Numbered from the stretch's first letter, positions 45,321 to 54,031 are shown. The stretch: DNA of 64,000 bases from Pontixanthobacter gangjinensis (GCF_009827545.1 NZ_WTYS01000001.1:1203772-1267771); one strand, 5' to 3'. Notes: a model not told the origin generated them from the sequence alone. Numbers and translations: made by a program.

Positions 45321-45384
45321 CCTGCCTGTAAAGAACTCTTGACTGACAAGAACTCTTTACAGTAAAGAGCTCTTTACAGGCAGG
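45321..45384. promoter_or_regulatory. Triple 16-bp operator array, dyad symmetric
   Basis: Three palindromic sites lie at 45328-45343 (GTAAAGAACTCTTGAC), 45345-45360 (GACAAGAACTCTTTAC) and 45362-45377 (GTAAAGAGCTCTTTAC), at an exact 17-bp step with one base between sites. The outer arms CCTGCCT (45321-45327) and AGGCAGG (45378-45384) make the whole 64 bp a dyad centred on the middle site. It directly precedes the Cro-type regulator gene, whose Shine-Dalgarno region (AGGAAGGA, 45382-45389) overlaps the right arm. It is most likely the regulator's own operator; the same array may also control the divergent lysozyme. Confidence 0.8.
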
Positions 45385-45396
45385 AAGGATGATTCG

Positions 45397-45612
45397 TTGC
45401 TCAACCGTGTGAAGGAATACCGTGAAGGTCGTGGCTGGAGCCAAGGCGAACTGGCTAAGCGGCTGGGCGTTTCGCGGCAGACAATCAACGCGGTCGAGAC
45501 GGACAAGTATGATCCAAGCCTGCCTCTCGCTCTGCGCATGGCAGTGCTGTTTGCCGTGAATGTGCCGGATATTTTCATTGATGATTGGGAACCCAAAGGG
45601 GAAGAAGAATGA
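45397..45612 (+). CDS. Cro/C1-type (XRE) transcriptional regulator
   Basis: 71 residues from TTG 45397, with AGGAAGGA 7 bases upstream. It is a single helix-turn-helix domain (WSQGELAKRLGVSRQTINAVET, in part) with the family end LRMAVLFAVNVPDIF. Such short XRE proteins commonly repress a neighbouring membrane-protein gene. Its last four bases overlap the membrane protein start (ATGA), so translation is coupled. The triple operator in front suggests autoregulation with cooperative binding. Confidence 0.92.
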   Translation: MLNRVKEYREGRGWSQGELAKRLGVSRQTINAVETDKYDPSLPLALRMAVLFAVNVPDIFIDDWEPKGEEE

Positions 45613-46253
45613 CGCAGAATGAAGCACCAACGCGCCGCAATCCTGCCACCAAGGCGCTCGTCAGTGCTGCCATCGGCGGGGTGATCGGTTTCTTAATGGT
45701 GTCCGCAATCATCAAATGGACCAAAGCAGCCCAATTGGGTGACAGCCATCTGATCCTTGCGGGTGTAGGTGGTGTCTACTTCTTGATTGGCCTTATAGTC
45801 GGACTTGGCACGATAATGCCAAAAGCAGGAGCGCAGTTGCTCAATGTCGAGGACAGAGGCGAGCTTGTTGAACAACGTTCAGGCTTACTAAGCTCATCAT
45901 TGGTCAATGTTTTGATCGGTGTCATGCTGATAGTGCTCGCCAACAGTGGCAAAGATGGTCTTGTGCCTCCATTGATCGCACTTACGACCGTTGCGCTTAC
46001 GATCATCGTTGGGTTTGTCGTCACTTGGAGCAGCTGGAAGCATTATGACGAACTGATGCGTCAGGTATCGTGGGAAGCGTCGACAATCGGATTTGGGCTT
46101 GTGACTATCACTGTGCTGGTTTGGGGCAGCCTAACAATTAACGGCATGGCTCCACCATTCGACGCGTTCTTGATGATCGCGCTGGTTATGGGGATGATGA
46201 TGCTCGGAGCATTTCTTGCGGCCGGCCTGCGAGGCATGTTAAATCCGCGCTGA
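45609..46253 (+). CDS. Multi-pass membrane protein coupled to an XRE regulator
   Basis: 214 residues with about six hydrophobic helices (ALVSAAIGGVIGFLMVSAI, ILAGVGGVYFLIGLIVGLG, VNVLIGVMLIVLANSG, LTTVALTIIVGFVVTW, GFGLVTITVLVWGSL, FLMIALVMGMMMLGAFLAAG). I do not recognise a catalytic or transport motif. The start overlaps the regulator stop by 4 bp. Small XRE plus membrane-protein pairs are common in bacteria and their roles are mostly unknown. No signal peptide; inner membrane expected. Confidence 0.85.
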   Translation: MTQNEAPTRRNPATKALVSAAIGGVIGFLMVSAIIKWTKAAQLGDSHLILAGVGGVYFLIGLIVGLGTIMPKAGAQLLNVEDRGELVEQRSGLLSSSLVNVLIGVMLIVLANSGKDGLVPPLIALTTVALTIIVGFVVTWSSWKHYDELMRQVSWEASTIGFGLVTITVLVWGSLTINGMAPPFDAFLMIALVMGMMMLGAFLAAGLRGMLNPR

Positions 46254-46284
46254 TCTAGAGGCGAATTTCATCTGAAAATGATTA

Positions 46285-46324
46285 AAAACGGGCGCCCGGA
46301 TAACTCCGGACGCCCGTTTTTTCT
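46285..46324. terminator. Bidirectional terminator between the membrane protein and glnA
   Basis: AAAACGGGCGCCCGGA (46285-46300) and TCCGGACGCCCGTTTT (46305-46320) form a 16-bp stem with one mismatch and a 4-base loop, with A and T runs at each end. It serves two convergent genes. Confidence 0.93.
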
Positions 46325-46342
46325 TGGTATTATACGAGCCGG

Positions 46343-47752
46343 TTACGCGCTGTAGTACATATCATATTCAACCGGGCTTGGGGTTGTTTCCAAGCGGCTG
46401 ACTTCTTCCCATTTCAGCTCTGTATAAGCGAGGATCTGGTCCTTGCTGAACACATCGCCCTTGAGCAGGAAGTCATGATCAGCCTCGAGCGCTTCCAAGG
46501 CTTCACGAAGCGAACCGCATACCGTGGGCACTTCGGCCAATTCTGCCGGTGGCAGATCATACAGGTTCTTGTCCATCGCTTCGCCCGGGTGAATCTTGTT
46601 CACAATTCCGTCGATACCCGCCATCATCAACGCAGCTGACGATAGATATGGGTTCGCCAATGGATCAGGGAAGCGGAATTCAACACGCTTTGCCTTCTCG
46701 CCCGCACCATATGGAATGCGGCATGATGCCGAGCGGTTGCGCGCCGAATATGCCAGCAGCACAGGCGCTTCGAAGCCGGGCACCAGCCGCTTATAGCTGT
46801 TGGTGGTCGGGTTGGTGAAAGCGTTCAATGCCTTGGCATGTTTGATAACGCCGCCGATGTAATACAGGCACGTATCGGACAGGCCAGCATAGCCATTGCC
46901 CGCAAATGTGTTCTTGCCGTCATTCCAGATCGACATGTGGGTGTGCATACCGCTGCCATTATCGTCTTTGATCGGCTTGGGCATGAAGGTCGCTGTCTTG
47001 CCGTAAGCATGGGCGACTTGTTGCACGACATATTTGTAAATCTGGATGTTATCAGCAGTTTCCAGCAAAGTCGCAAATGTCACGCCAAGCTCATGCTGAG
47101 ATGCCGCAACTTCGTGGTGATGCTTGTCACAAGGCAGTCCCATTTCGAGCATAGTGGCAACCATCTCGCCACGAATGTCGACTGCGCTGTCAACAGGCGC
47201 AACTGGGAAGTAACCACCTTTGGCACGCGGACGGTGAGCCATGTTGCCCGCTTCGTACTCGCGGCCCGAATTGGTCGGGAGTTCAATATCATCAATGGAG
47301 AAGCCCGAGCCAGCATAACCATCTTCAAACCGAACATCGTCAAACATGAAGAACTCAGCTTCTGCGCCGACATAGATTGTATCGCCCAAGCCTGCTGATT
47401 TAACGAAAGCTTCGGCGCGTTTCGCAGTCGAGCGTGGGTCGCGGCCATAAAGCTCGCCGGTGGACGGTTCTACAATGTCGCAGAACAAAATCATCATTGG
47501 CGTTGCGCTGAACGGATCCATGTAGAACCGATCGAGGTCGGGGCGCAGGATCATGTCGGATTCGTTGATGACCTTCCAACCTTCGATGGATGACCCATCA
47601 AACATCAGTCCGTCTTCCAATTCGTCTTCACCCAGAACCGATGCGACCATAGTCAAGTGCTGCCACTTGCCCTTGGGATCGGTAAATCGAAGATCGACCC
47701 ATTCGACTTCATGTTCCTTGATCTGTTCGAGAATTTCTTTTGCGGTAGCCAT
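46343..47752 (-). CDS. glnA: Glutamine synthetase type I
   Basis: 469 residues. It makes glutamine from glutamate and ammonia with ATP. Typical parts: the N-terminal beta-grasp [18 protein letters not shown], the Glu-rich metal site [29 protein letters not shown], and the adenylylation loop [12 protein letters not shown] carrying the target Tyr near residue 398, so it should be controlled by GlnE. It follows glnB by 94 bases that hold a hairpin, a normal alphaproteobacterial order. Confidence 0.98.
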   Translation of the reverse strand: MATAKEILEQIKEHEVEWVDLRFTDPKGKWQHLTMVASVLGEDELEDGLMFDGSSIEGWKVINESDMILRPDLDRFYMDPFSATPMMILFCDIVEPSTGELYGRDPRSTAKRAEAFVKSAGLGDTIYVGAEAEFFMFDDVRFEDGYAGSGFSIDDIELPTNSGREYEAGNMAHRPRAKGGYFPVAPVDSAVDIRGEMVATMLEMGLPCDKHHHEVAASQHELGVTFATLLETADNIQIYKYVVQQVAHAYGKTATFMPKPIKDDNGSGMHTHMSIWNDGKNTFAGNGYAGLSDTCLYYIGGVIKHAKALNAFTNPTTNSYKRLVPGFEAPVLLAYSARNRSASCRIPYGAGEKAKRVEFRFPDPLANPYLSSAALMMAGIDGIVNKIHPGEAMDKNLYDLPPAELAEVPTVCGSLREALEALEADHDFLLKGDVFSKDQILAYTELKWEEVSRLETTPSPVEYDMYYSA

Positions 47753-47798
47753 ATTGTTCCCTTTGGCGATGGTGTTCGGAGGGCAGTAAAAATGGTCC

Positions 47799-47826
47799 GG
47801 ATTGGCCCGCCCCGTGCGGCCAATCC
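47799..47826 (-). other. Hairpin between glnB and glnA
   Basis: GGATTGGCC (47799-47807) and GGCCAATCC (47818-47826) are perfect arms, with a T-rich stretch (ATTTTTA) about 7 bases further on the minus strand. It may be a weak terminator or mRNA-stabilising structure setting the glnB to glnA ratio. Confidence 0.65.
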
Positions 47827-47846
47827 TGAAGATTTAGGCACAATGC

Positions 47847-48287
<441 letters not shown>

Positions 48288-48291
48288 CTAT

Positions 48292-48307
48292 CCAAGAATC
48301 GTGCCAG
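48292..48307 (-). promoter_or_regulatory. Candidate sigma-54 promoter of glnB-glnA
   Basis: Read on the minus strand, CTGGCACGATTCTTGG matches the sigma-54 pattern YTGGCACG-N4-TTGC in all fixed bases except the final C. It lies about 107 bases upstream of the glnB start. Nitrogen-regulated glnBA promoters of this type are well known in alphaproteobacteria. I could not find a clear NtrC site beside it. Confidence 0.5.
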
Positions 48308-48453
48308 AAGCAGATTTGAAATCGGGGCTTGGACTTCCTTCTATTAAACCAACGAAACCAACCGGAGACTCGTTCCCGGTGGCTTGCAATTTGCGTGAGA
48401 AAATGGGGCGAAGCGCCGCTTTAGTGCTTCTGCCGCAAGCAGGGGGTGCCTAT

Positions 48454-49392
48454 TTATTGGGCAGGGAGGTTGAGGCCTGTTGCCGCCGCTAAGCCTGATA
48501 TCAAATTGAGCGATTGCACGGCTGCTCCGCTAGCGCCCTTACCAAGGTTATCGAGAGTTGCGATCAGGCGCACTTGACTGCCGCCCTCATTCTTAAAGAT
48601 ATGGATAGTTAGGCCATCCCATGGTTGGACGTTCTTACGCATCAACAATTCGCCGGGGCTATCATCCATATCCGCGACGCCGACGATCTTGGAGCCTGCG
48701 TAGAATGCCGACAATGCGCCGTGCAAATCATTCGCTGCTACCTTGGCACCCATGGCTGACAAGGGGACGGGCACTTCGACCACCATCCCGCGATGCGCAT
48801 CTACGACCGCTGGCGCAAACAGGGGCGGGTGGGTCAATCCGGCATAATGCTGCATTTCGCCAAGATGTTTGTGACCCATGCCGAGGCCATATCCGCGCCA
48901 TGCGACATTCGTGTTTTCCTCAAACCGGCGGATTAGGGCTTTCCCGCCACCGGAATATCCGGAGACAGCGTTTACAGTGTAAGGCCAATCGGCAGGCAAT
49001 AGGCCTGATGAAACAAGCGGTGCGACCATCGCCAGAAAACCTGTGGGATAGCAGCCCGGATTGGAAATCCGCTTTGCCTGCCGGACGGTATCTTCACCGA
49101 CCAGTTCGGGAAACCCATAGGTCCAGCCATCCGCTACACGGTGCGCGGTAGACGCGTCGATTACCTTTGTCCGGTCGTTCTCGATGAAGGACACTGCCTC
49201 GCGCGCAGCGTCATCGGGCAGGCACAGGATTGCAACATCGCAATCGTTCAGCGCCTCACGCCGTGCAACCGCATCTTTGCGCTTGTCATCAGGAAGGGCG
49301 ATGAGCGAAAATTCGCCTCGTGGCGCGAGCCGTTCGCGGATCTCAAGGCCCGTTGTGCCTTCCGCGCCATCGATGAAAACCGACAAAGTCAC
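48454..49392 (-). CDS. argC: N-acetyl-gamma-glutamyl-phosphate reductase
   Basis: 312 residues, the shorter type-2 form. It reduces N-acetyl-glutamyl phosphate to the semialdehyde in arginine synthesis. NADP-binding DGAEGTTGLEIRERL is at the start, the catalytic Cys is in SNPGCYPTGFLA, the loop SGYSGGGKALI follows, and the His is in YGLGMGHKHLGEM. It overlaps the upstream SH3 gene by 4 bp. Confidence 0.96.
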   Translation of the reverse strand: MTLSVFIDGAEGTTGLEIRERLAPRGEFSLIALPDDKRKDAVARREALNDCDVAILCLPDDAAREAVSFIENDRTKVIDASTAHRVADGWTYGFPELVGEDTVRQAKRISNPGCYPTGFLAMVAPLVSSGLLPADWPYTVNAVSGYSGGGKALIRRFEENTNVAWRGYGLGMGHKHLGEMQHYAGLTHPPLFAPAVVDAHRGMVVEVPVPLSAMGAKVAANDLHGALSAFYAGSKIVGVADMDDSPGELLMRKNVQPWDGLTIHIFKNEGGSQVRLIATLDNLGKGASGAAVQSLNLISGLAAATGLNLPAQ

Positions 49393-49739
49393 GGCTTGGT
49401 TGGCGCGAGCGCTTCCTTGGGAATGTAGCCAGCTGGCCCGTCAGGACCAACGCAGCCCCAGCACCAATCACCGGCAAAATCGAGCAATTCGAATGTAGAC
49501 CCAGCCGGCAATGACGCAATTGTTTCCGATGCAGCATCGGCGGCCAATTTCAGCTCTGCAGGATTGCCGCCAATCATTGCCATTTGGGGAACAACATAAT
49601 GCGCGACAAGATAGCGGTCGGCCAAGGCGATATGGGCCAGATCACCGCGCAATGGCAAACTGCCTGGCTGTGGGCGGACCATCGGTCCTTTCAAGCCAAG
49701 AACGCCGTCCGGCACCCGATATTGCGCTGCATCACTCAC
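49389..49739 (-). CDS. Free-standing SH3-like domain protein
   Basis: 116 residues from GTG 49739. The second half is a bacterial SH3-like domain (IASLPAGSTFELLDFAGDWCWGCVGPDGPAGYIPKEAL, in part). Its first half resembles the N-terminal region of NlpC/P60 peptidases found beside M17 aminopeptidase genes in related genomes, as I recall, but here no NlpC/P60 catalytic domain follows: the stop overlaps argC. So it is either a truncated relative or a naturally short form. No signal peptide is seen. Confidence 0.75.
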   Translation of the reverse strand: MSDAAQYRVPDGVLGLKGPMVRPQPGSLPLRGDLAHIALADRYLVAHYVVPQMAMIGGNPAELKLAADAASETIASLPAGSTFELLDFAGDWCWGCVGPDGPAGYIPKEALAPTKP

Positions 49740-49832
49740 GATCTGTTTCTTGCCCCAATTCCGGCTCGTTCTTCAAGCTGATGGGCGCGCTTATACGCTG
49801 GAAAGTCTTGTCGCAAGGTTTGCGCGCCTGCT

Positions 49833-51221
49833 TCAAGCCGATCCGTAGCGGTTTTTAAGCATATGGAATGCCGCGCGCAGTCCGTAGGCCGCACCGCCCT
49901 TGGCCCGGCCCGGCTTGGGGAAGGGGCGCCAAGCGAATGTGTCGAAATGCGCCCACTCGATGCCTTCGCCGACAAATTTGTCGAGGAACAAGCCGGCGAC
50001 GCTTGCGCCAGCATAGGCGTTACCATGCGAATTGTTTAGATCAGCAATGTCCGAATTGAGCCATTCGGCATAGGCCTCGGGCAGGGGTAACCGCCACGGC
50101 TCGTCATCATGCGCCTTGCCCGCGGCAATCAGTTCCGCAGCAGTATCGTCTTGCCGTGTCATAAGCGCAGGTAGGTCCGGGCCGAGCGCAACGCGAGCGG
50201 CCCCTGTCAAAGTGGCAAAGTCAATCATGAGCGCAGGCTCGCTCTCGCTTGCCTTCGAAAGTGCATCACCCAAAATGAGCCGCCCCTCGGCATCGGTGTT
50301 GCCAATTTCGACGGTCAGGCCAGCGCGTGTATTAAGCACGTCACCAGGGCGGAAAGCGTTACTGGAAATGGCGTTCTCAACCGTTGGAACCAACAGATGT
50401 AGGCGCAGCTTCAAACCAGCCTTCATAATCAACTCGGCAAGCGCGAGAGCATGGGCAGCACCGCCCATATCCTTTTTCATCAAGCGCATTCCCGCGGCGG
50501 ATTTCACATCCAACCCGCCAGAATCGAATGTGACACCTTTGCCCACGATGGCTACGCGCGGATGCTTCGGATCGCCCCACTCCAACTGGATCAAACGCGG
50601 TGCATGGTGTCGCGCAGCGGCGCGGCCAACTGCGTGAATCATCGGGTAGCCTTGCTCGAGCGCATCGCCCCTGGTCACTTGCAAGTCAGCGTTGAAGGCT
50701 TTGGCAATACGCTCGGCCTCTGCTTCCAGCGCTGCGGGCCCCATATCTTCTGCTGGAGTGTTGACCAGATCGCACACCAAATTGACCGCACGCGCCTCTG
50801 CGATTGCGGCCTCAATGTGCTTCGCCTGCTTACTAAGCAAAATTCGCGGGCCGGTGGCGTTCTCGTCTTTCTTATAACGATCGAAGACATGCTGCGCAGT
50901 CTGCCAGCCATGCATCGCCGGGCCGGGATCGCCCGAGGCGAGACGATAAATGCCCTCGGGCAATTGTTCAGCCAACTTGGCGAGGCACCAGCTCGAAAAG
51001 TCATCCGGATTGGCGACCCCGCCTACCGCAAACCAGCCATCGCCATCGGGCACGATTCCCACTTGGTACCCGCTTCCGTCGAACTTCTGGGCGGAGAGTG
51101 AAGCTCGTTGACCGCTGCTTAGTCCCTTAGAGAAGTCGCCGAACCGCTCCTTGTTCACTAGGTGGATTTTGGTCGCGTCTTGGCCGCGGTCGGGCTGGAT
51201 CAGATCAGTTTTTTTGCTCAT
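49833..51221 (-). CDS. Leucyl aminopeptidase family protein (M17)
   Basis: 462 residues from ATG 51221, with AGAGGG upstream; the longer frame runs into map and is not used. It is a di-metal aminopeptidase removing N-terminal residues from peptides. Metal and catalytic residues lie in VGKGVTFDSGGLDVKSAAGM (Lys, Asp), KKDMGGAA, and NTDAEGRLILGDAL (Asp, Glu, Arg). It diverges from map with a 72-base shared promoter region. Confidence 0.95.
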   Translation of the reverse strand: MSKKTDLIQPDRGQDATKIHLVNKERFGDFSKGLSSGQRASLSAQKFDGSGYQVGIVPDGDGWFAVGGVANPDDFSSWCLAKLAEQLPEGIYRLASGDPGPAMHGWQTAQHVFDRYKKDENATGPRILLSKQAKHIEAAIAEARAVNLVCDLVNTPAEDMGPAALEAEAERIAKAFNADLQVTRGDALEQGYPMIHAVGRAAARHHAPRLIQLEWGDPKHPRVAIVGKGVTFDSGGLDVKSAAGMRLMKKDMGGAAHALALAELIMKAGLKLRLHLLVPTVENAISSNAFRPGDVLNTRAGLTVEIGNTDAEGRLILGDALSKASESEPALMIDFATLTGAARVALGPDLPALMTRQDDTAAELIAAGKAHDDEPWRLPLPEAYAEWLNSDIADLNNSHGNAYAGASVAGLFLDKFVGEGIEWAHFDTFAWRPFPKPGRAKGGAAYGLRAAFHMLKNRYGSA

Positions 51222-51293
51222 TTTCCCTCTGTAACGAATGCGCGCCGCGTTCCAAGCTCGCAATTTGCGCGATGGCTCGCTACATGGGCGGGC

Positions 51294-52121
51294 ATGACAG
51301 AATATCAGGTAATCGAAGGCACAGAGACCGTCATTCGCGACGGCACAATCAAACTGCATGGACCAGCTGGTTTCGAAGGTATGCGCAAGGCGGGCAAGCT
51401 CGCCGCAAGCATCCTCGATGAAATCGCGCCGATGGTGCAGCCCGGCGTCACGACGGCGGCAATCGACGACAAGGTCCGCGAATTAATGTTCGCGGGCGGT
51501 TCGGTTCCTGCGACGCTTGGTTATCGCGGATATACGCACAGCTGCTGCATTTCGATCAACCATGTGATCTGTCATGGAATCCCTTCAGACAAAGCGCTGA
51601 AAGACGGCGACATTGTCAATATTGACGTCACGCCTTTGCTCGATGGATGGCATGGCGATACCAGCCGGATGTATTTTGTTGGCGATGTTCCGCTTAAAGC
51701 AAAACGTTTGGTCGAAGTGACGCATGAATGTTTGATGTTGGGCATCGAACAAGCGCAACCCGGCAACCGCTTGGGTGATATCGGCGCAGCGATTTTGGAA
51801 CATGCGCAGAAACACCGCTACGGCGTGGTTCGCGAATTTTGTGGCCACGGCCTTGGACGGTTGTTCCACGACGCACCCGAAGTGGTTCACGCGGCGAAAG
51901 CTGGGACCGGTCCAGAACTTAAGCCGGGGATGTTCTTCACAATTGAACCGATGATCAACATCGGCAAGCCTTGGGGCAAAATGCTCAGCGATGGTTGGAC
52001 GGCCGTGACCCGCGACAAATCATTGTCGGCGCAGTTCGAGCATTCGCTGGCAATTACCGAAACTGGCAATGAGATTTTCACGCTGAGCGAGAAGGGAATG
52101 CATAAGCCGCCATATGTCTGA
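51294..52121 (+). CDS. map: Methionine aminopeptidase type I
   Basis: 275 residues from ATG 51294 (MTEYQVIEGTETVIRDG); the longer frame overlaps the M17 gene. It removes initiator methionine. The metal ligands are seen in NIDVTPLLDGWHGDTSRM (two Asp), CGHGLGRLFHDAP (His), and FTIEPMIN and FEHSLAIT (two Glu). It ends 8 bases inside the start of the interrupted small gene. Confidence 0.97.
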   Translation: MTEYQVIEGTETVIRDGTIKLHGPAGFEGMRKAGKLAASILDEIAPMVQPGVTTAAIDDKVRELMFAGGSVPATLGYRGYTHSCCISINHVICHGIPSDKALKDGDIVNIDVTPLLDGWHGDTSRMYFVGDVPLKAKRLVEVTHECLMLGIEQAQPGNRLGDIGAAILEHAQKHRYGVVREFCGHGLGRLFHDAPEVVHAAKAGTGPELKPGMFFTIEPMINIGKPWGKMLSDGWTAVTRDKSLSAQFEHSLAITETGNEIFTLSEKGMHKPPYV

Positions 52122-52344
52122 ATATTGCTGCGATCGCTTCAAGCTCGACCTTTTAGGCGTTTGCGAAACTCAGACAGATCGAGCGTCATGTCCTGACGCG
52201 ATGATATAGGAAGTTCGTGGCGGATACGGGTTGCCAGTAAGCGATGGTGAAGCTGGATATGCGGGTAGCATCGTCAGGATAGATTTTTGTCCTTTTTGCG
52301 GATCGAAATTGGCTCAGATTGGCGATCTTAGCTTAGATGACTAA
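52114..52344 (+). pseudogene. Small zinc-ribbon protein gene interrupted by TAG (DUF6980-like)
   Basis: In one frame from ATG 52114 the reading is MSEYCCDRFKLDLLGVCE..., then CPDAMI, an in-frame TAG at 52207-52209, then EVRGGYGLPVSDGE... and FCPFCGSKL, with the true stop TAA at 52342-52344. The pattern CC-x9-C, CPD, YGxxVxDG and a final CPxCGxKL fits a family of small cysteine-rich proteins that I recall as DUF6980. The conserved features on both sides of the TAG, in the same frame, argue that this was one gene of 76 codons. It follows map (8-base overlap) and meets ccmB tail to tail. It may be a pseudogene, a sequencing error, or read through. Confidence 0.7.
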
Positions 52345-53006
52345 GTATCCCGCGCAGCCCTAATCGCCGCGCCGCCGGCAAAGGGGCTAATCGCCACCAA
52401 CAACAAGCTTATCGCGCCGCAAAGGGCAATGCCGCTTGCGTCGCCTCGGGCTAGACTGCCAGCTCCGAAAATCAATATCGGCACGGCGAGCGGGATCAGC
52501 AACAGGCCCGATAAAGCAGCCCCTCCGCGCAGGCTGGCGGTAAGTGCTGCTATCATCACGCCAATTGCGGCAAGACCCGGTGTGCCTGCGAGCAAGCCAA
52601 GAATGACGAGGCGCAATGTTTCGCCTTCAAGACCGAGTAGAGCCGCTGCCGGAAAAATTGCCAATAAAAGGAGCGGGGCGAAACTGAGCCAGTGCGCGAC
52701 CACGCGGACCGCGACGACCAGCTCCTCTGATATCCCGCGTAAGGCCAATTGATCAAACACGCCTAGTTCCAGATCGGGTGCAATCAGTCTGTCGAGCGGT
52801 AGAATGGCCGCGAGCAATGCAGCGACCCAGATCACTCCTCCGCCCGTTCGGGCTAATAAAGGCGCATCCGGTCCGACCGCAAAAGGATACAGCATGGCTA
52901 CAGCGAGGAAAAACAGCAGCGGTAAGATGGTCCCGCCTCTACCTCCATTGCGGCTCCCGCCAGGGATCAGCATCGCCAGATCGCGCTTGAGCAGCCGCCA
53001 AATCAC
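52341..53006 (-). CDS. ccmB: Heme exporter protein CcmB
   Basis: 221 residues with six hydrophobic helices. CcmB is the membrane part of the CcmAB transporter for cytochrome c maturation. It begins with the typical [17 protein letters not shown] and has the conserved region RLIAPDLELGVFDQLAL. Its start overlaps ccmA by 4 bp. No ccmC follows; the next gene is in the other direction. Confidence 0.93.
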   Translation of the reverse strand: MIWRLLKRDLAMLIPGGSRNGGRGGTILPLLFFLAVAMLYPFAVGPDAPLLARTGGGVIWVAALLAAILPLDRLIAPDLELGVFDQLALRGISEELVVAVRVVAHWLSFAPLLLLAIFPAAALLGLEGETLRLVILGLLAGTPGLAAIGVMIAALTASLRGGAALSGLLLIPLAVPILIFGAGSLARGDASGIALCGAISLLLVAISPFAGGAAIRAARDT

Positions 53007-53587
53007 AGCGCGTATTCCTCAAGCGAAATGCTCTGCGCTCTTGGTAATCTGACCGTCTGATGCGACGCGATCACGCAGATGCCGCCCTCGTCACAATGCA
53101 GCGCAATCAAGCTCTCGGTCTGCTCTTTGGCGTCTACATCCAAACCATTCAGCGGCTCGTCGAGCAGCCAAATCGGCGCATCCTGATTGACTAGTCGAGC
53201 GAGCGCGGCGCGTTTTCGCTGGCCGGTAGAAAGAAAACGAAATGGGACGTCCATTAGCTCGTCCAGACCAAGGATATGGACTGTCTCTTCGCAATCCTTG
53301 CTGCCGTCAATGGCGCTCCAGAATGCCAATCCGTCGCTAAGTTGCACTTGCGGGTCGAGCGCGGGGTGTTCGTCCATCAGGCCAATTGCACCTTCGCGTT
53401 TCACATGGCCTTCATAGGGGGTAAGCAATCCAGCCAAAATCCGCATCAGGCTGGTTTTGCCGATGCCGTTCGAACCGGTAATATGCAGCGCTGTGCCGGC
53501 TTCCAAATCCATGCCGAAGCCGCGAAACAACACACGGTCCCCGCGGCGGCAGGCTAAATCAGTTGCTGAAAGATGACAGGCTTGCAT
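53003..53587 (-). CDS. ccmA: Heme exporter ATP-binding protein CcmA
   Basis: 194 residues from ATG 53587. It is an ABC ATPase: Walker A is [14 protein letters not shown], the signature [12 protein letters not shown], Walker [12 protein letters not shown] and the switch His in ASHQ. With CcmB it powers release of heme-bound CcmE. It is shorter than most ABC proteins but normal for CcmA. It diverges from the pterin dehydratase gene. Confidence 0.94.
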   Translation of the reverse strand: MQACHLSATDLACRRGDRVLFRGFGMDLEAGTALHITGSNGIGKTSLMRILAGLLTPYEGHVKREGAIGLMDEHPALDPQVQLSDGLAFWSAIDGSKDCEETVHILGLDELMDVPFRFLSTGQRKRAALARLVNQDAPIWLLDEPLNGLDVDAKEQTESLIALHCDEGGICVIASHQTVRLPRAQSISLEEYAL

Positions 53588-53654
53588 GAGGGCGCGCGAT
53601 AGGGGAAACGCGCGGCGCCGACAAGAAATGCGCGCAGGAAAAGGAAATGAGCGG

Positions 53655-53945
53655 ATGACAATAGCCCAATTGACCCAGCAGGAATGCGAGACAATGCTTG
53701 GAAATTTGCCCGGCTGGTCGTTGCGCTCCGATGGTAAAGCGATCGAACGGACATTCGAATTTGCAGACTTTGTCCGTGCTTTCGGCTTTATGTCCAGCGT
53801 CGCCATTTTGGCGGAAAAGCAAGATCATCATCCTGAATGGTTTAATGTCTATAACAAGGTTGAAATGACCCTGACCACACATGACGCCGGTGGGTTGAGC
53901 CAGCGTGATGCGACATTGGCGGAGGCGATAGAAGCGCTTCTTTGA
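53655..53945 (+). CDS. phhB: 4a-hydroxytetrahydrobiopterin (pterin carbinolamine) dehydratase
   Basis: 96 residues from ATG 53655, with AAGGAA 8 bases upstream. It is a small fold with [29 protein letters not shown] (in part), holding the conserved histidines. It recycles the pterin cofactor of aromatic amino acid hydroxylases. No phhA is in the window. Confidence 0.93.
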   Translation: MTIAQLTQQECETMLGNLPGWSLRSDGKAIERTFEFADFVRAFGFMSSVAILAEKQDHHPEWFNVYNKVEMTLTTHDAGGLSQRDATLAEAIEALL

Positions 53946-53961
53946 ACAGAATTTTTTCGCC

Positions 53962-54003
53962 CCTGTTTTGTTTCGCTGTAATCACGCTTTTTGCGAAAAC
54001 AGG
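53962..54003. terminator. Possible bidirectional terminator
   Basis: CCTGTTTT (53962-53969) and AAAACAGG (53996-54003) are perfect arms 26 bases apart between convergent phhB and the esterase gene, with T-rich and A-rich stretches inside. The long loop makes it weaker than the other terminators here. Confidence 0.4.
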
Positions 54004-54031
54004 TGTTTGTCCTTAGGGATAGGTGGCCCGC

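Noticed and set aside
52207-52209. TAG read as pyrrolysine
   Set aside because: No pyrrolysine genes are seen, and this group is not known to use it. A nonsense mutation, sequence error or ordinary read-through is simpler.
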